Of a DNA stretch of 64,000 bases, positions 34,641 to 43,673 are shown in pieces. Source of the stretch: Enterococcus larvae (GTDB lineage: Bacteria; Bacillota; Bacilli; Lactobacillales; Enterococcaceae); contig NZ_JAEDXU010000007.1 of NCBI RefSeq assembly GCF_017830045.1, positions 1 through 64,000 on the forward strand. Direction: 5' to 3'. The notes under the pieces are model-generated. The model saw only the letters and a list, made by a program, of their open reading frames with translations. It was not told the DNA's origin and did no database searches. Both the position numbers and the translations under genes were made by a program. Positions within the stretch are counted from its first letter, which is position 1. Every line of letters begins with the position of its first letter.

Positions 34641-37375
34641 TGAAAATCCTTTCTATAGAAATTGTCGGCTTCGGCAAATGGCAGCAAAAAACGATTACAT
34701 TTTCTGATAGTAATCAGCTGATTTACGGTCGAAATGAAGCTGGTAAATCAACGGTCTATCAATTTATTCAAGCAATCTTATTTGGATTTCCGACAAAGGG
34801 GAAAAAGAGAAAAAACTATATCCCTAAAGGCGGCGGCAGCTATGGCGGTCGATTATGGCTGGAGCATCCTGTATATGGAAAGGTTCAGGTAGAGCGCTTT
34901 AAAGAATTGAATAAAGGCCAGGCTAAGGTATACATGGGCGAACAGGTCGGTGATGAAGCACTGCTGACGAAAATTCTTCATCCTCTTACAAAGGAGCTGT
35001 TTCAAACAGTTTTTACCTTTCAACAGGAACAGCTGACTGAGCTGGAAAAACTGGATGAAGAGGAACTGCAGCGATCACTTCTTGCTCTAGGGATTTCCGG
35101 TAGTGATCAGATGTTGAAAGTACGTGAAGCGTACAGTAAGAACGCACAGGATATTTATAAGACCAAAGGCATACGCCCTCTCTTGAATGTTCAGCTTGAA
35201 AGCTATCAAGAGCTGATAGAAAAAATTCGCCGTAAAGAGGAAGAAGAAAAAGAGTTTAACGGGATCACAGCGGCAGTGGTTGAGACAGAACAAGCGATTG
35301 TTGAGCAGCGAGCAGGAGTCATTCAAACAAAGAACCAGCTGGAAACTATTGAGAAGCAGTTATCCAACTATCCATTGTTTGAAGAATGGCGCAGGCTCAA
35401 TGATGGCCATGCAGATATCGAAATCGTTGTGGATCAGGAGGAGAAAGAGCAGCTGCTCTCTCTTTATCAGGAATATAAGTTCTTGAAAGAGGAGCAGGAG
35501 CGTCTGAATCGAAGCATTCAAGAGCGTGTTGTCAGCCATGAGCGTTCCCCTGAATACCTGTTCTATTTGAATGAAGAAGAATATATCAAGGCCTTCCTTG
35601 ATAAACGATACACAATCAGTAAGCTCTTGTCAGAGATTGAATGGAAGGCGCAATCTGTACAGCAAAATCAACAAGAGATGCTTGCGCTTGAACAGAAATG
35701 GGGTTGGTCGGAGCAGGACCCGCCAAGACTGTTTTTCGAAGAGGGACAGTTGGTTGAGTTACGAGAAGGAATCGTCAGTCGAAAGGTTCAGCTGCAGATG
35801 GAAGAAGAAAACCTTCTTTCATTTAAAGAAAGTATTCGCGCACAAGAAAAGAACCTTGAGGATTTTGAAGCAGTACATCAGAGTGTTTTCCAAAGAGATC
35901 GTAAAGGAAAACGCTCATCACAGAGTAGAAGCGTGCCGATTGTGCTGCTTGCCGCAGTAGCCGTGCTCTTTCTGATAGGGGGAGTACTTGTATCGTCACC
36001 GTTGCGCTGGCTGTTGATAGGGTTGGGGGTATTAAGTGCTGTCGCCGCTGTCGGACTGGTATTTATGCCGAAGAAAACCACAGAGGATCAGGTCAAGAAA
36101 CAGTGGCAGCAGAAACTGTCGAATCTGGATCACCTGAATGAACAGCTTTTCCAGACGAAAGGAAAAATTGCACAGCTTCAAGAGGAAGACCAGAATCTTC
36201 AAAGCTATATAGTAAAACAGACGAAGGAAAACCATTTAGGTAAAATGGATCGTCTGGAATACTGGATGAATCACAAAGAAGAAATCAAGCGTTACCTGCT
36301 TCTGATCAACACTAATCAGGAGCTGAAGCGTCAATTGGAAGAAGATAAGGGGACAGCAGATCAATGGCTGCGCCAAACGGAACGATTTGTCAGCTGGCTG
36401 CCGATCGTTGGAAAAGGGCTGGCAGAAAGAGTATCGATCGTGAGTGATTTTGCCGATGAGATGGAACAGATTCGTTTTTCTCAAGGGAATCAGATCGATA
36501 TCTATACAAAGCAGTCCCTTAAGGAAATTCGTGAGAAACAGCAACGAGTACTGGAGGATGCACATCCTCTGCTCTATAAATATCAGATTCTGGCATTGGA
36601 AGATGTGCTTGGAAAAATGCAGGCATATACACAGAATGAATCTGTCGGCGATCGTTTGGAGGAGCTTCAGCATCTCTTGAAGGGGATTTATACGGAGGAC
36701 GTTTCTGAGCAGCAGCTGTTGACTCGAAAATATGAGCTGAGTGCCGCGTTGGCTGCTGCTGAGGATGAAGTTTATCGTTTACAGAAAGAAGAACAGCGCT
36801 TGGCGTATAATCGTCAGAGAATGATTGAAGACGGTACATTGGACAGTTTGTATCAGGAACAGGAAAAAATCAGAGCAGAAATAGAAGAGTTGGCTGTTGA
36901 TTGGAGTGGCTATCGTTTAGCAGAACAGCTAGTTATGGATCTGTTGACGGAATTATCAGACCAGCAGCTGCCGTCACTATTAAAGCATGCTGTAAACTAT
37001 TTTCGATTATTGACGGATCAGGCATATACGGCTATTCAATTAGTTGATGGAAAGCTGCAGTTGGAGAAGCTGTCTGGTCAGCGTTTTGCCGTTTATGACT
37101 TGTCAACAGGAACCAAGGATCAGCTGATCATGGCTATTCGCTTTGCATTTCTCTCACTTCAGGGGGAAAAGAGTGTATTTCCAATCATGATCGATGATGG
37201 TTGGCTGCACTACGACAATGAAAGAAAGCGTCAATTAGCACGATTATTTCAACTTTTTGGTGAAACACAGCAAATCATTTGTTTTTCTTCTGATCAAGAA
37301 ATGGTAAGCTATTATCAAGAGAATAAACAATTAGTTGTTCAATTGGAGGGAAAGAAAGATGAAGAAAATTCGTGA
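34640..37375 (+). CDS. yhaN: AAA/SMC-like ATPase, YhaN (SbcC/Rad50-like)
   Basis: A 911-residue ATPase. Walker A is near the N-terminus (YGRNEAGKSTVYQF). Long coiled coils lie on both sides of a central hydrophobic segment (about 435-475, IVLLAAVAVLFLIGGVL) that looks like a membrane hairpin. The C-terminal half-site has LSTGTKDQLIMAIRFAFLSLQ and the Walker B-like FPIMIDDGWLHYD. It is the partner of YhaO. The ATG at 34640 follows GAGGAGGATC; a GTG one codon earlier is less likely. The hydrophobic hairpin is typical of the YhaN branch and absent from SbcC. Confidence 0.88.
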   Translation: MKILSIEIVGFGKWQQKTITFSDSNQLIYGRNEAGKSTVYQFIQAILFGFPTKGKKRKNYIPKGGGSYGGRLWLEHPVYGKVQVERFKELNKGQAKVYMGEQVGDEALLTKILHPLTKELFQTVFTFQQEQLTELEKLDEEELQRSLLALGISGSDQMLKVREAYSKNAQDIYKTKGIRPLLNVQLESYQELIEKIRRKEEEEKEFNGITAAVVETEQAIVEQRAGVIQTKNQLETIEKQLSNYPLFEEWRRLNDGHADIEIVVDQEEKEQLLSLYQEYKFLKEEQERLNRSIQERVVSHERSPEYLFYLNEEEYIKAFLDKRYTISKLLSEIEWKAQSVQQNQQEMLALEQKWGWSEQDPPRLFFEEGQLVELREGIVSRKVQLQMEEENLLSFKESIRAQEKNLEDFEAVHQSVFQRDRKGKRSSQSRSVPIVLLAAVAVLFLIGGVLVSSPLRWLLIGLGVLSAVAAVGLVFMPKKTTEDQVKKQWQQKLSNLDHLNEQLFQTKGKIAQLQEEDQNLQSYIVKQTKENHLGKMDRLEYWMNHKEEIKRYLLLINTNQELKRQLEEDKGTADQWLRQTERFVSWLPIVGKGLAERVSIVSDFADEMEQIRFSQGNQIDIYTKQSLKEIREKQQRVLEDAHPLLYKYQILALEDVLGKMQAYTQNESVGDRLEELQHLLKGIYTEDVSEQQLLTRKYELSAALAAAEDEVYRLQKEEQRLAYNRQRMIEDGTLDSLYQEQEKIRAEIEELAVDWSGYRLAEQLVMDLLTELSDQQLPSLLKHAVNYFRLLTDQAYTAIQLVDGKLQLEKLSGQRFAVYDLSTGTKDQLIMAIRFAFLSLQGEKSVFPIMIDDGWLHYDNERKRQLARLFQLFGETQQIICFSSDQEMVSYYQENKQLVVQLEGKKDEENS

Positions 37376-38303
37376 GCTGGCTATAGATGAAGTATTTGAG
37401 CTGTTTTTACTGATTAAAAATGCCGATGTTCGAACAGCCAAAAACGGCAAGAAATTTATTGCCTTTACTTTTCAAGATACGTCCGGAACAATCGATGGCA
37501 AATACTGGGATGCTTCAGATGAAGAAATCCAGCGCTTTGAATCAGGAAAAGTCGTCATGCTTAATGGTAAACGTGAAGTCTATCAAGGCAATCCGCAAGT
37601 GAAGATCATCCACATGCGTCTGGCACGTCCGGAAGAACCAAATCAGCCGGCATTATACATGGAGCGGGCACCATTGAAACGAGAAGACATGGTGGAGGAA
37701 ATCAACCAGACCGTTTTTGAAATCACTAATGCCCACTGGCAGCGGATCGTTCGCCATTTATTGACGAAATATCAAAAGGAATTCTTTGATTTTCCAGCTG
37801 CTAAAAGAAATCATCATGCATTTGCCCATGGCCTGGCCTATCATACATTGACGATGCTGAGACTTGGAAAAGCCATTTGCAATGAATATGAAGAGCTGAA
37901 TGCACCGCTTCTTTATGCTGGGATCATCCTACATGACTTAGGGAAAGTTAAAGAACTATCTGGTGCGATGAGTACCGAATATACATTGGCTGGGAATCTG
38001 ATTGGTCACTTAGTGCTGGTGGATGAAGAAATCACCAGCGCCTGTCAGGCGTTGAAAATCGATGAGACAGATGAAGATGTGACGATTTTACGCCACATGG
38101 TGCTGTCGCATCATGGCTTGTTGGAATACGGCTCTCCTGTTCGTCCGAGAATCATGGAAGCAGAAATCCTGCACCAGATCGATAACATGGATGCCTCGAT
38201 CCAAATGATGCTGACTTCTATCCGGCAAACAGAGCCGGGAACGTATACCGATCGAATATTTGGGATGGACAACCGCAGCTTCTATGTACCGAAAAACAAT
38301 TGA
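37359..38303 (+). CDS. yhaM: 3'-5' exoribonuclease YhaM
   Basis: A 314-residue protein with an N-terminal OB fold (about 10-95, FQDTSGTIDGKYWDASDEE) and an HD phosphohydrolase domain (about 150-300). Metal ligands appear in HAFAHGLAYHT, ILHDLGK and LSHHGLLEYG. YhaM trims RNA 3' ends and is conserved next to yhaNO. It begins 17 bp inside yhaN; GGAGGG at 37345 is well spaced for the ATG at 37359. Confidence 0.92.
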   Translation: MKKIRELAIDEVFELFLLIKNADVRTAKNGKKFIAFTFQDTSGTIDGKYWDASDEEIQRFESGKVVMLNGKREVYQGNPQVKIIHMRLARPEEPNQPALYMERAPLKREDMVEEINQTVFEITNAHWQRIVRHLLTKYQKEFFDFPAAKRNHHAFAHGLAYHTLTMLRLGKAICNEYEELNAPLLYAGIILHDLGKVKELSGAMSTEYTLAGNLIGHLVLVDEEITSACQALKIDETDEDVTILRHMVLSHHGLLEYGSPVRPRIMEAEILHQIDNMDASIQMMLTSIRQTEPGTYTDRIFGMDNRSFYVPKNN

Positions 38304-38339
38304 TTTAGAGCGTGTCAGCTGCCAAGGGGGAGGATAACA

Positions 38340-38801
38340 ATGAATAATCCATCAGTAGAAAAGCTATGGAATGAATTTATAAAGTCTCATGATATTGTAG
38401 GAGGTCATTATACCGCTTGGGGGTTCGGCAGAACACCTGAAATGGCGGATGAATTACTACAAGAAGTGCTGCATGGAGAAAAAAGAGGGACATCAGGCCT
38501 GAAGCGTGCCTATGAACTGGAGCACGAAGAGCTTCCAAAGGCCGGCGATTATAGTGTTCTTTTAGATGGAAAAGGAGAAGCAGCTGCGATTATTGAAGCG
38601 AAGCTGATTGATATCCTGCCCTATAAGAATATCACTGATCTTCATGGCTATTTAGAAGGTGAAGGGGAACGAAATCTGACTTACTGGAGAAGTGTTCACC
38701 ATCCGTTTTTCGAAGAAGAGCTGAATGAAGCAGGAGAAGAATTTACAGAAGACCATCTTGTCGTGTATGAATATTTTGAAGTCGTTTATCGGAAAAAATA
38801 A
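38340..38801 (+). CDS. ASCH domain protein
   Basis: A 153-residue soluble protein of the ASCH (PUA-like) superfamily, with the typical GxKxxT-like stretch EKRGTSGLKRAYEL, the strand DYSVLLDGKGEAAAIIEAK and the end HLVVYEYFEVVY. Such domains bind RNA or modified nucleosides, and some are N4-acetylcytidine amidohydrolases. This length fits the YqfB-unlike, longer type, so no activity is assigned. GGGGGAGG precedes it; a terminator follows. Confidence 0.8.
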   Translation: MNNPSVEKLWNEFIKSHDIVGGHYTAWGFGRTPEMADELLQEVLHGEKRGTSGLKRAYELEHEELPKAGDYSVLLDGKGEAAAIIEAKLIDILPYKNITDLHGYLEGEGERNLTYWRSVHHPFFEEELNEAGEEFTEDHLVVYEYFEVVYRKK

Positions 38802-38825
38802 ATAAACATGCATAGTGTTGATAAT

Positions 38826-38872
38826 GCAGCTGAAAACAGGTTTTGAATCAAACTGTTTTCAGCTGTTTTTTT
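38826..38872 (+). terminator. Intrinsic terminator
   Basis: GCAGCTGAAAACAG pairs with CTGTTTTCAGCTG, followed by seven or more T. The AT-rich gap 38873-39344 after it shows no gene and presumably carries the promoter of the first WxL operon. Confidence 0.9.
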
Positions 38873-39344
38873 GTCTGCAAATAGTTACTTATTCAAAAAA
38901 ATGGGTGACGCCTTGGGTGTAAATTTAAATTATCTATATGTATAGTTTAAAAAAATATCCGATAAATTATTCATTAAAAAAATTTTCATTCTTGTTATTT
39001 ATTTCCAATGAAGGTCTTAAAATGGCGGCTGTGTACGATTTGAAAAATAACTTTGATCAATTGTAATAAATCATAAAAAAACAATTGATTTAATAACTAG
39101 TATCTTTTGATTTATTTGAGTATAAAACCTTACTTAATAATAAGTTATCTGACTTATGGTATTTTCAAGAAACAACGATTCAAGTATTCATAAAATAATT
39201 TTTTGACTCAAATAAACATAACATTCCTTAGTATTAATAATAAAAAAGTTTTTTTTTGTAAGCATTAAATTATGATTATGTTTTTAAGCCACATATAATC
39301 TACTCAGATAAGTTGGCGCTAAAAAATGACGATGAAAGGAAGAG

Positions 39345-40862
39345 ATGGACGTGGGTGTTAAGGGAGGGAGAAATCCAAAGAAGTTGAAGCGCTTTCTTAG
39401 AAAGGATTTTTTTGTCTGTTACTTTGTGTTCAATTTGATCGTTGCAGGAGCATTTACAGGAGTCATACCGCTTTTTTTTCATAGTGAAGAAGCATCTGCT
39501 GCTGTCTTGGACGTAGAAATATTGTCCAATCTACAGACAGTAAACAACAGCAATACCACAACCAGTCAAAGGTGGCAGCCGACAGTTGTTAACCAGCCAG
39601 TGAACTTTACGATTTCCGGTGCGGCTTTGGCTAATGTATCGGCTAATCTAGTTGGGAAAAAATATGGTGTACTAGTCATTCCACCAGAATTGGCTAATAA
39701 GGTCAGTAGGAATGGGAATGCGCAAGTACACACGAATCTCACTGTGGATTTAAGTAAAGTAGGCGTTTTGACAGCGACACTATCGGCTGTAAACAGTTTA
39801 GTAGATTTGATCGATAGAATCGAAAGAGGCGTAGTTGCGGATCTGACAGGCGTTACTCTGAATCTTGGCGAGGTAAATAAACAGTTGGATCTGCTGGATG
39901 CATTTGAAAATTTTGGTGCAGCAGACTTCCAGCAATCAATGACCTTGTCTGCCGATGGTCGAGCCATCTATTTCTCTTTAGATGATGGCATTGGGCCGAT
40001 ACTGGCACAGAATCTGTCAACGATTCTGACAAACCTATCAAATGCAGTCAGTGCTTTGCAAGTAACAGGAACTGGATTGATTGGTTCAGTATCTGCTGTA
40101 ACAATCAATGCAGCACTTGCATTGCTTAAGCCGACGCTGGTAAATGCAATTACCGCGGTGAAGCCTCTGCTAGCAATTGGCGGATCGGGTGTACAACAAC
40201 TGGCAGATGCCTCCGTGTTGGGCAGCACGACGATTCAAATGCCAACTCTGGTTTCAGGACCAGGTAGTCTTGCAAGCAACTTAGATGCAAAATTTGTAGG
40301 AACCGTGATCAAATCAGCGATTATTGATATTGATCTATTAAGTACAGCAAACGCTGCTTCTTATATTTATTTTGCAGGTCAGACCATGGTGTTCGATCAA
40401 ACGCAACTGCCAAGTTCCTTGAACTTTGGTACCCATCCGATCCAGACAAAGCTGGATGAGCTGTTTACAGCAACTCAAGGTGGTGTGTCCGGAGCTCAAA
40501 ATACGACTGGCACAGTCTCGATTTTGGATAGTCGATCGACATCTAAGAATTGGCAGGTAAAGGTTTCGCAAGTTGGACAGTGGACAAATGACGAAGCTGT
40601 TATGAGTACACCGGCATTAAAGATTTATGGTGGCATACTCACGACGAACTACGCAGCAGCAAATGTCAGAAGTATCAGCAACGCTTCCATCGATCTATAT
40701 GATGGGTCACAACAGGAAGTGTTGGCAGTTTCAGGTACTACGGCAAGCGGCAGCGTGAGTCTTGGATTATCTAAATTCGAGATGTTCGTACCAAAAAATA
40801 CCAGAAAACAATTGGGACAATATCAAACGAAGCTTGTATGGACTGTGACAGAGAGTCCGTAA
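39345..40862 (+). CDS. Large WxL-domain surface protein (operon 1)
   Basis: A 505-residue exported protein. It has an unusually long basic N-region, a signal core (about 24-45) and cleavage near EASA-AV. Residues about 55-350 are an Ala/Leu/Thr-rich adhesive region of unknown fold. The last roughly 140 residues are a WxL domain (SSLNFGTHPIQTKLDE ... NWQVKVSQVGQW ... LSKFEMFVPKNTRKQLGQYQTKLVWTVTE). WxL domains bind peptidoglycan non-covalently. The final motif reads WTV rather than WTL. It is the first gene of a four-gene WxL operon. Confidence 0.82.
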   Translation: MDVGVKGGRNPKKLKRFLRKDFFVCYFVFNLIVAGAFTGVIPLFFHSEEASAAVLDVEILSNLQTVNNSNTTTSQRWQPTVVNQPVNFTISGAALANVSANLVGKKYGVLVIPPELANKVSRNGNAQVHTNLTVDLSKVGVLTATLSAVNSLVDLIDRIERGVVADLTGVTLNLGEVNKQLDLLDAFENFGAADFQQSMTLSADGRAIYFSLDDGIGPILAQNLSTILTNLSNAVSALQVTGTGLIGSVSAVTINAALALLKPTLVNAITAVKPLLAIGGSGVQQLADASVLGSTTIQMPTLVSGPGSLASNLDAKFVGTVIKSAIIDIDLLSTANAASYIYFAGQTMVFDQTQLPSSLNFGTHPIQTKLDELFTATQGGVSGAQNTTGTVSILDSRSTSKNWQVKVSQVGQWTNDEAVMSTPALKIYGGILTTNYAAANVRSISNASIDLYDGSQQEVLAVSGTTASGSVSLGLSKFEMFVPKNTRKQLGQYQTKLVWTVTESP

Positions 40863-40873
40863 GGGGAGGAGTG

Positions 40874-41224
40874 ATGACATTGCTGAAGAAAACCATCTGT
40901 TTCTTATTGTTTTTCAGCGGCATTACGCTGACTTTGCTCTCCTCGCCATCGGCTCAGGCAACTGTTACGAATGGAAATATCCATTACTACGAGGGGAGTA
41001 GTACCGAAGACTCCAGCTCCAGCCAATCTGAAGACTCACAAAGCAGCTCTGTTGAAGAATCTGAAGTAGTCATTCAGCAACAGACGCCAACGCCAAATGA
41101 GCCGATAGTCAAAGACGGTACTGGGGGAAGTTTTCTGAAAACAAACGATACTGTCAACTACCTCTTTGTAGTTGTAGGGGCAGTCTTTGTTTTAATCGCT
41201 GTTTATAATTTAAAAAAAGTATAG
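40874..41224 (+). CDS. Small anchored WxL-operon protein with degenerate sorting signal
   Basis: A roughly 116-residue protein: signal peptide (cut near AQA-TV), a Ser/Glu-rich stalk (GSSTEDSSSSQSEDSQSSS), then a membrane helix and a positive tail (NLKKV). In other WxL operons this gene encodes an LPxTG protein; here the site before the helix reads FLKTND. Sortase attachment is doubtful, so it may stay in the membrane. I chose the ATG at 40874 after GGGGAGG; the upstream extension overlaps the previous gene. Confidence 0.75.
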   Translation: MTLLKKTICFLLFFSGITLTLLSSPSAQATVTNGNIHYYEGSSTEDSSSSQSEDSQSSSVEESEVVIQQQTPTPNEPIVKDGTGGSFLKTNDTVNYLFVVVGAVFVLIAVYNLKKV

Positions 41225-41236
41225 GGGGAGAAAAAC

Positions 41237-41860
41237 ATGAAGAAACACACAACAATCTTATTATCTGCGATTTTATTTGGTTCCAGCCTTGGATTTGGTA
41301 TAACTGGTCTAGCGGAAGATAAAACAACAGATGCAACGGTAGACTACACACCAGGTGAAATTATCTTTGATCCAAACACAGGAGATGCTGCTGCATCATT
41401 GCCAACAAACCTGAATTTTGGCTCACATGAGATTCAATCCAAACTAGATGAAACCTGGACTGCAACAGTAGACGGTGCACAAGCGTCGGCACTAACAACC
41501 GGTAGTGTAGCAATCAGCGATAACCGCGGGGAAGATGGCGGCGGCTGGACAGTTAAAGTTCTGCAAGCCGATCAATTTGCTTCAGGTACAAACGAATTGA
41601 CTGGTGCAGCTCTATCTATCTATGGCGGTGCTGTTACAAACAATGTAGGGAATGCGCCAACTGGTGCCAGCATTGCTAACAGTACGTTGGAACTAGAATT
41701 AGGAACAACTGCTGATGTACTGACTGCTGGAGCCAATGAAGGAGCAGGCGAAACTGCTTTGGCATTGAGCAAGTTTGAACTGTTTGTACCGAAAAATACA
41801 AACAAAAAACAAGCAGATTATCAGACCACACTGAACTGGACTTTCTCTGCTACACCTTAA
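41237..41860 (+). CDS. WxL-domain cell-surface protein (operon 1)
   Basis: A 207-residue protein made of a signal peptide (cut near GLAED) and one WxL domain: NLNFGSHEIQSKLDETWTA, then GGGWTVKVLQADQF, then LSKFELFVPKNTNKKQADYQTTLNWTFSATP. It closely parallels the C-terminal domain of the large protein in the same operon, as if one arose from the other. It should bind the cell wall non-covalently and team with the DUF916 protein. GGGGGAG precedes the start. Confidence 0.88.
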   Translation: MKKHTTILLSAILFGSSLGFGITGLAEDKTTDATVDYTPGEIIFDPNTGDAAASLPTNLNFGSHEIQSKLDETWTATVDGAQASALTTGSVAISDNRGEDGGGWTVKVLQADQFASGTNELTGAALSIYGGAVTNNVGNAPTGASIANSTLELELGTTADVLTAGANEGAGETALALSKFELFVPKNTNKKQADYQTTLNWTFSATP

Positions 41861-41876
41861 CCAAAAAGTAAACCGA

Positions 41877-41918
41877 ATCGAGGCATGATGCATACGCTCG
41901 AATCATGCCTCGGTTTTT
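41877..41918 (+). terminator. Internal terminator within WxL operon 1
   Basis: CGAGGCATGAT pairs with ATCATGCCTCG and is followed by GTTTTT. It lies between the WxL gene and the DUF916 gene and may reduce expression of the latter. Confidence 0.75.
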
Positions 41919-41956
41919 AAAGCGCACCAAACAGCTAAGCTTAGGGGGAGATATAG

Positions 41957-43037
41957 ATGAAGCGTACATATAGAAAAAAATATTTTTAAAGGATTTGCAG
42001 GACTTATACTATTTATGAGTGCGATTGTCTTTTCTTCACCGGCTCAAGCTGAGTCGTTAGATAGCTTTGATGCTGTCGTTCATTTTCCGGAAAGCCAAGC
42101 GGATAAGAAGCTTTCCTATTTCGATGTTCAGTTGGCACCGGAGCAAAAAGAAAACCTGACAGTAACATTAGTGAATAAGAGTGAACAGGCGCTTACACTA
42201 AAAGCATCCTTTAATCGAGCAGTGACGAATAGTGCCGGTGTGATCGAATACTCTGGGATCAATGAAGATACCTCGACATCAGCGCCGTATGATATTGAAA
42301 AGTTAGTCACACTCAGCGATCAGGAAATTCAATTAGAGCCGAAACAGACAAAGGATATCACGCTGACAGTAACGATGCCGAAAGATAAATTTTCCGGTGT
42401 TTTGGCAGGCGGCGTATACTTTGAGGAAGTGTCTGATGAAAAAGTAGAGGGGAATGTGAAAAACGTTTTTTCAAGAGAAATCGCCCTTCTTATCCGATCA
42501 GACGGTACGGAGGCAAAACCGAATGTCGTGTTTGATACAGCGAAAGCAGATCAGGTCAACTACCGAAATGTGATCGAGGTCGGTATCGAAAACACAGCGG
42601 CAGTTTATATAAAGAATGTGACCATTGATTATAGTGTGCTGTTAAACGGCAAAGAAGTTTTGAATGGCAAGAAAGAGAAGCTGAGCATTGCTCCAAATAC
42701 ACGGATGCCATTTCGAATCCCATTTTCCGGTGAGGAATTTGGTGATGGGGAATATACAGTGAATGTCACAGTAAGCAACGATCAGGGAACTTGGTCTGGA
42801 AGCCCTGCCTTTACGATTTCTAAAGGAGAGGCGAATGACTTCAACAAAAATGATGTGACCGTCCAGAAAGCCGGATTTGATTTGCCCTGGTCAACGATTG
42901 CTTTAGTGGCAGTATTATTAGTATTGGCTGGGATAGTGATCTTGATGATCAACAGAAACAAGAAGCTGAAAAAACAACTGGCGAAAAAGCGAAAGAAAAG
43001 AAAGAAACGTCCTGCACCAGCAGCTAAAAACAATTAA
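41957..43037 (+). CDS. WxL-interacting protein (DUF916/DUF3324), signal peptide frameshifted in an A7 tract
   Basis: From 42015 the frame encodes a complete DUF916-DUF3324 protein with a C-terminal membrane helix (about residues 295-315 counted from 42015) and a Lys/Arg tail. The only start with a good site (GGGGGAG) is the ATG at 41957, which hits a stop after ten codons. Removing one A from the seven-A run at 41974-41980 joins MKRTYRKN to IFKGFAGLILFMSAIVFSSPAQAES, a perfect Sec signal peptide. As read, the gene is off unless slippage occurs. It could be a real mutation, a phase switch or a sequencing error. Confidence 0.82.
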
Positions 43038-43084
43038 GCTGTTGAAATACAGGTACAGCTGAACCGCTATTTTATAGAAGGAAG

Positions 43085-43254
43085 GAGAGTGGGACAATAA
43101 TCTGTTGCCACTCTTTTCCATACCCTAAATCCGAATAAACGGCGAGTCAGAAGTAGCTCCTACGACAATAAGCCGGAATTCAACAAAAATTTGTGAAACA
43201 ATTTTCGTGAATTCCGGCTTATTGCTTGTAGCTAAACACTTCTGTCTCAGCCTC
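43085..43254 (-). repeat. 170-bp intergenic repeat, copy B (inverted copy of 6043-6212)
   Basis: Identical to the reverse complement of copy A over all 170 bases I compared. It separates the two WxL operons; its first hairpin (GAGTGGG...CCACTC) may end operon 1. The rest of the gap (43255-43673) is AT-rich, contains no gene I can support and should carry the operon 2 promoter. Confidence 0.85.
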
Positions 43255-43673
43255 TTTTTTGTGTTGTACATTGTGTGTGACGGAGTGAAGTGGGATATAT
43301 TTTCAGATAGAAAACAAGCTTTATAACAAACGTTATTTAATTAGTGTTTCTGGCGTGATCAGTGCAATAAAGAAAGAAATATTCTTTTTTAATGAAGAAA
43401 AAAATAATAAAAGTATTATTAAAAAATTATATACTTTTCACTGCTGTTGCTTGTGACAAAGAACGAGTGAAAAGAGAATAAAAAATGACGTCGTGGCTGT
43501 TTTTTCTTTAGTCAGCTTTTTTTTATTTAAAAAATGAGAAAAATGACGGTGTTTTTAGTCAAAAGACAAAGGATTTCTATTTCTTTTAGACTGATTCCCT
43601 CAAAAAATTGTTGCTATACTTTAGATGAAATTTGTCTGTTGCATTGTTCAAGTGAGTTAGGAGGGGAAATATA

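Noticed and set aside
41957-43037. Starting the DUF916 protein at the ATG at 42015
   Set aside because: It would leave only a 14-residue stub of the signal peptide and has no ribosome binding site, while 41957 has GGGGGAG; the frameshift explanation is more convincing.
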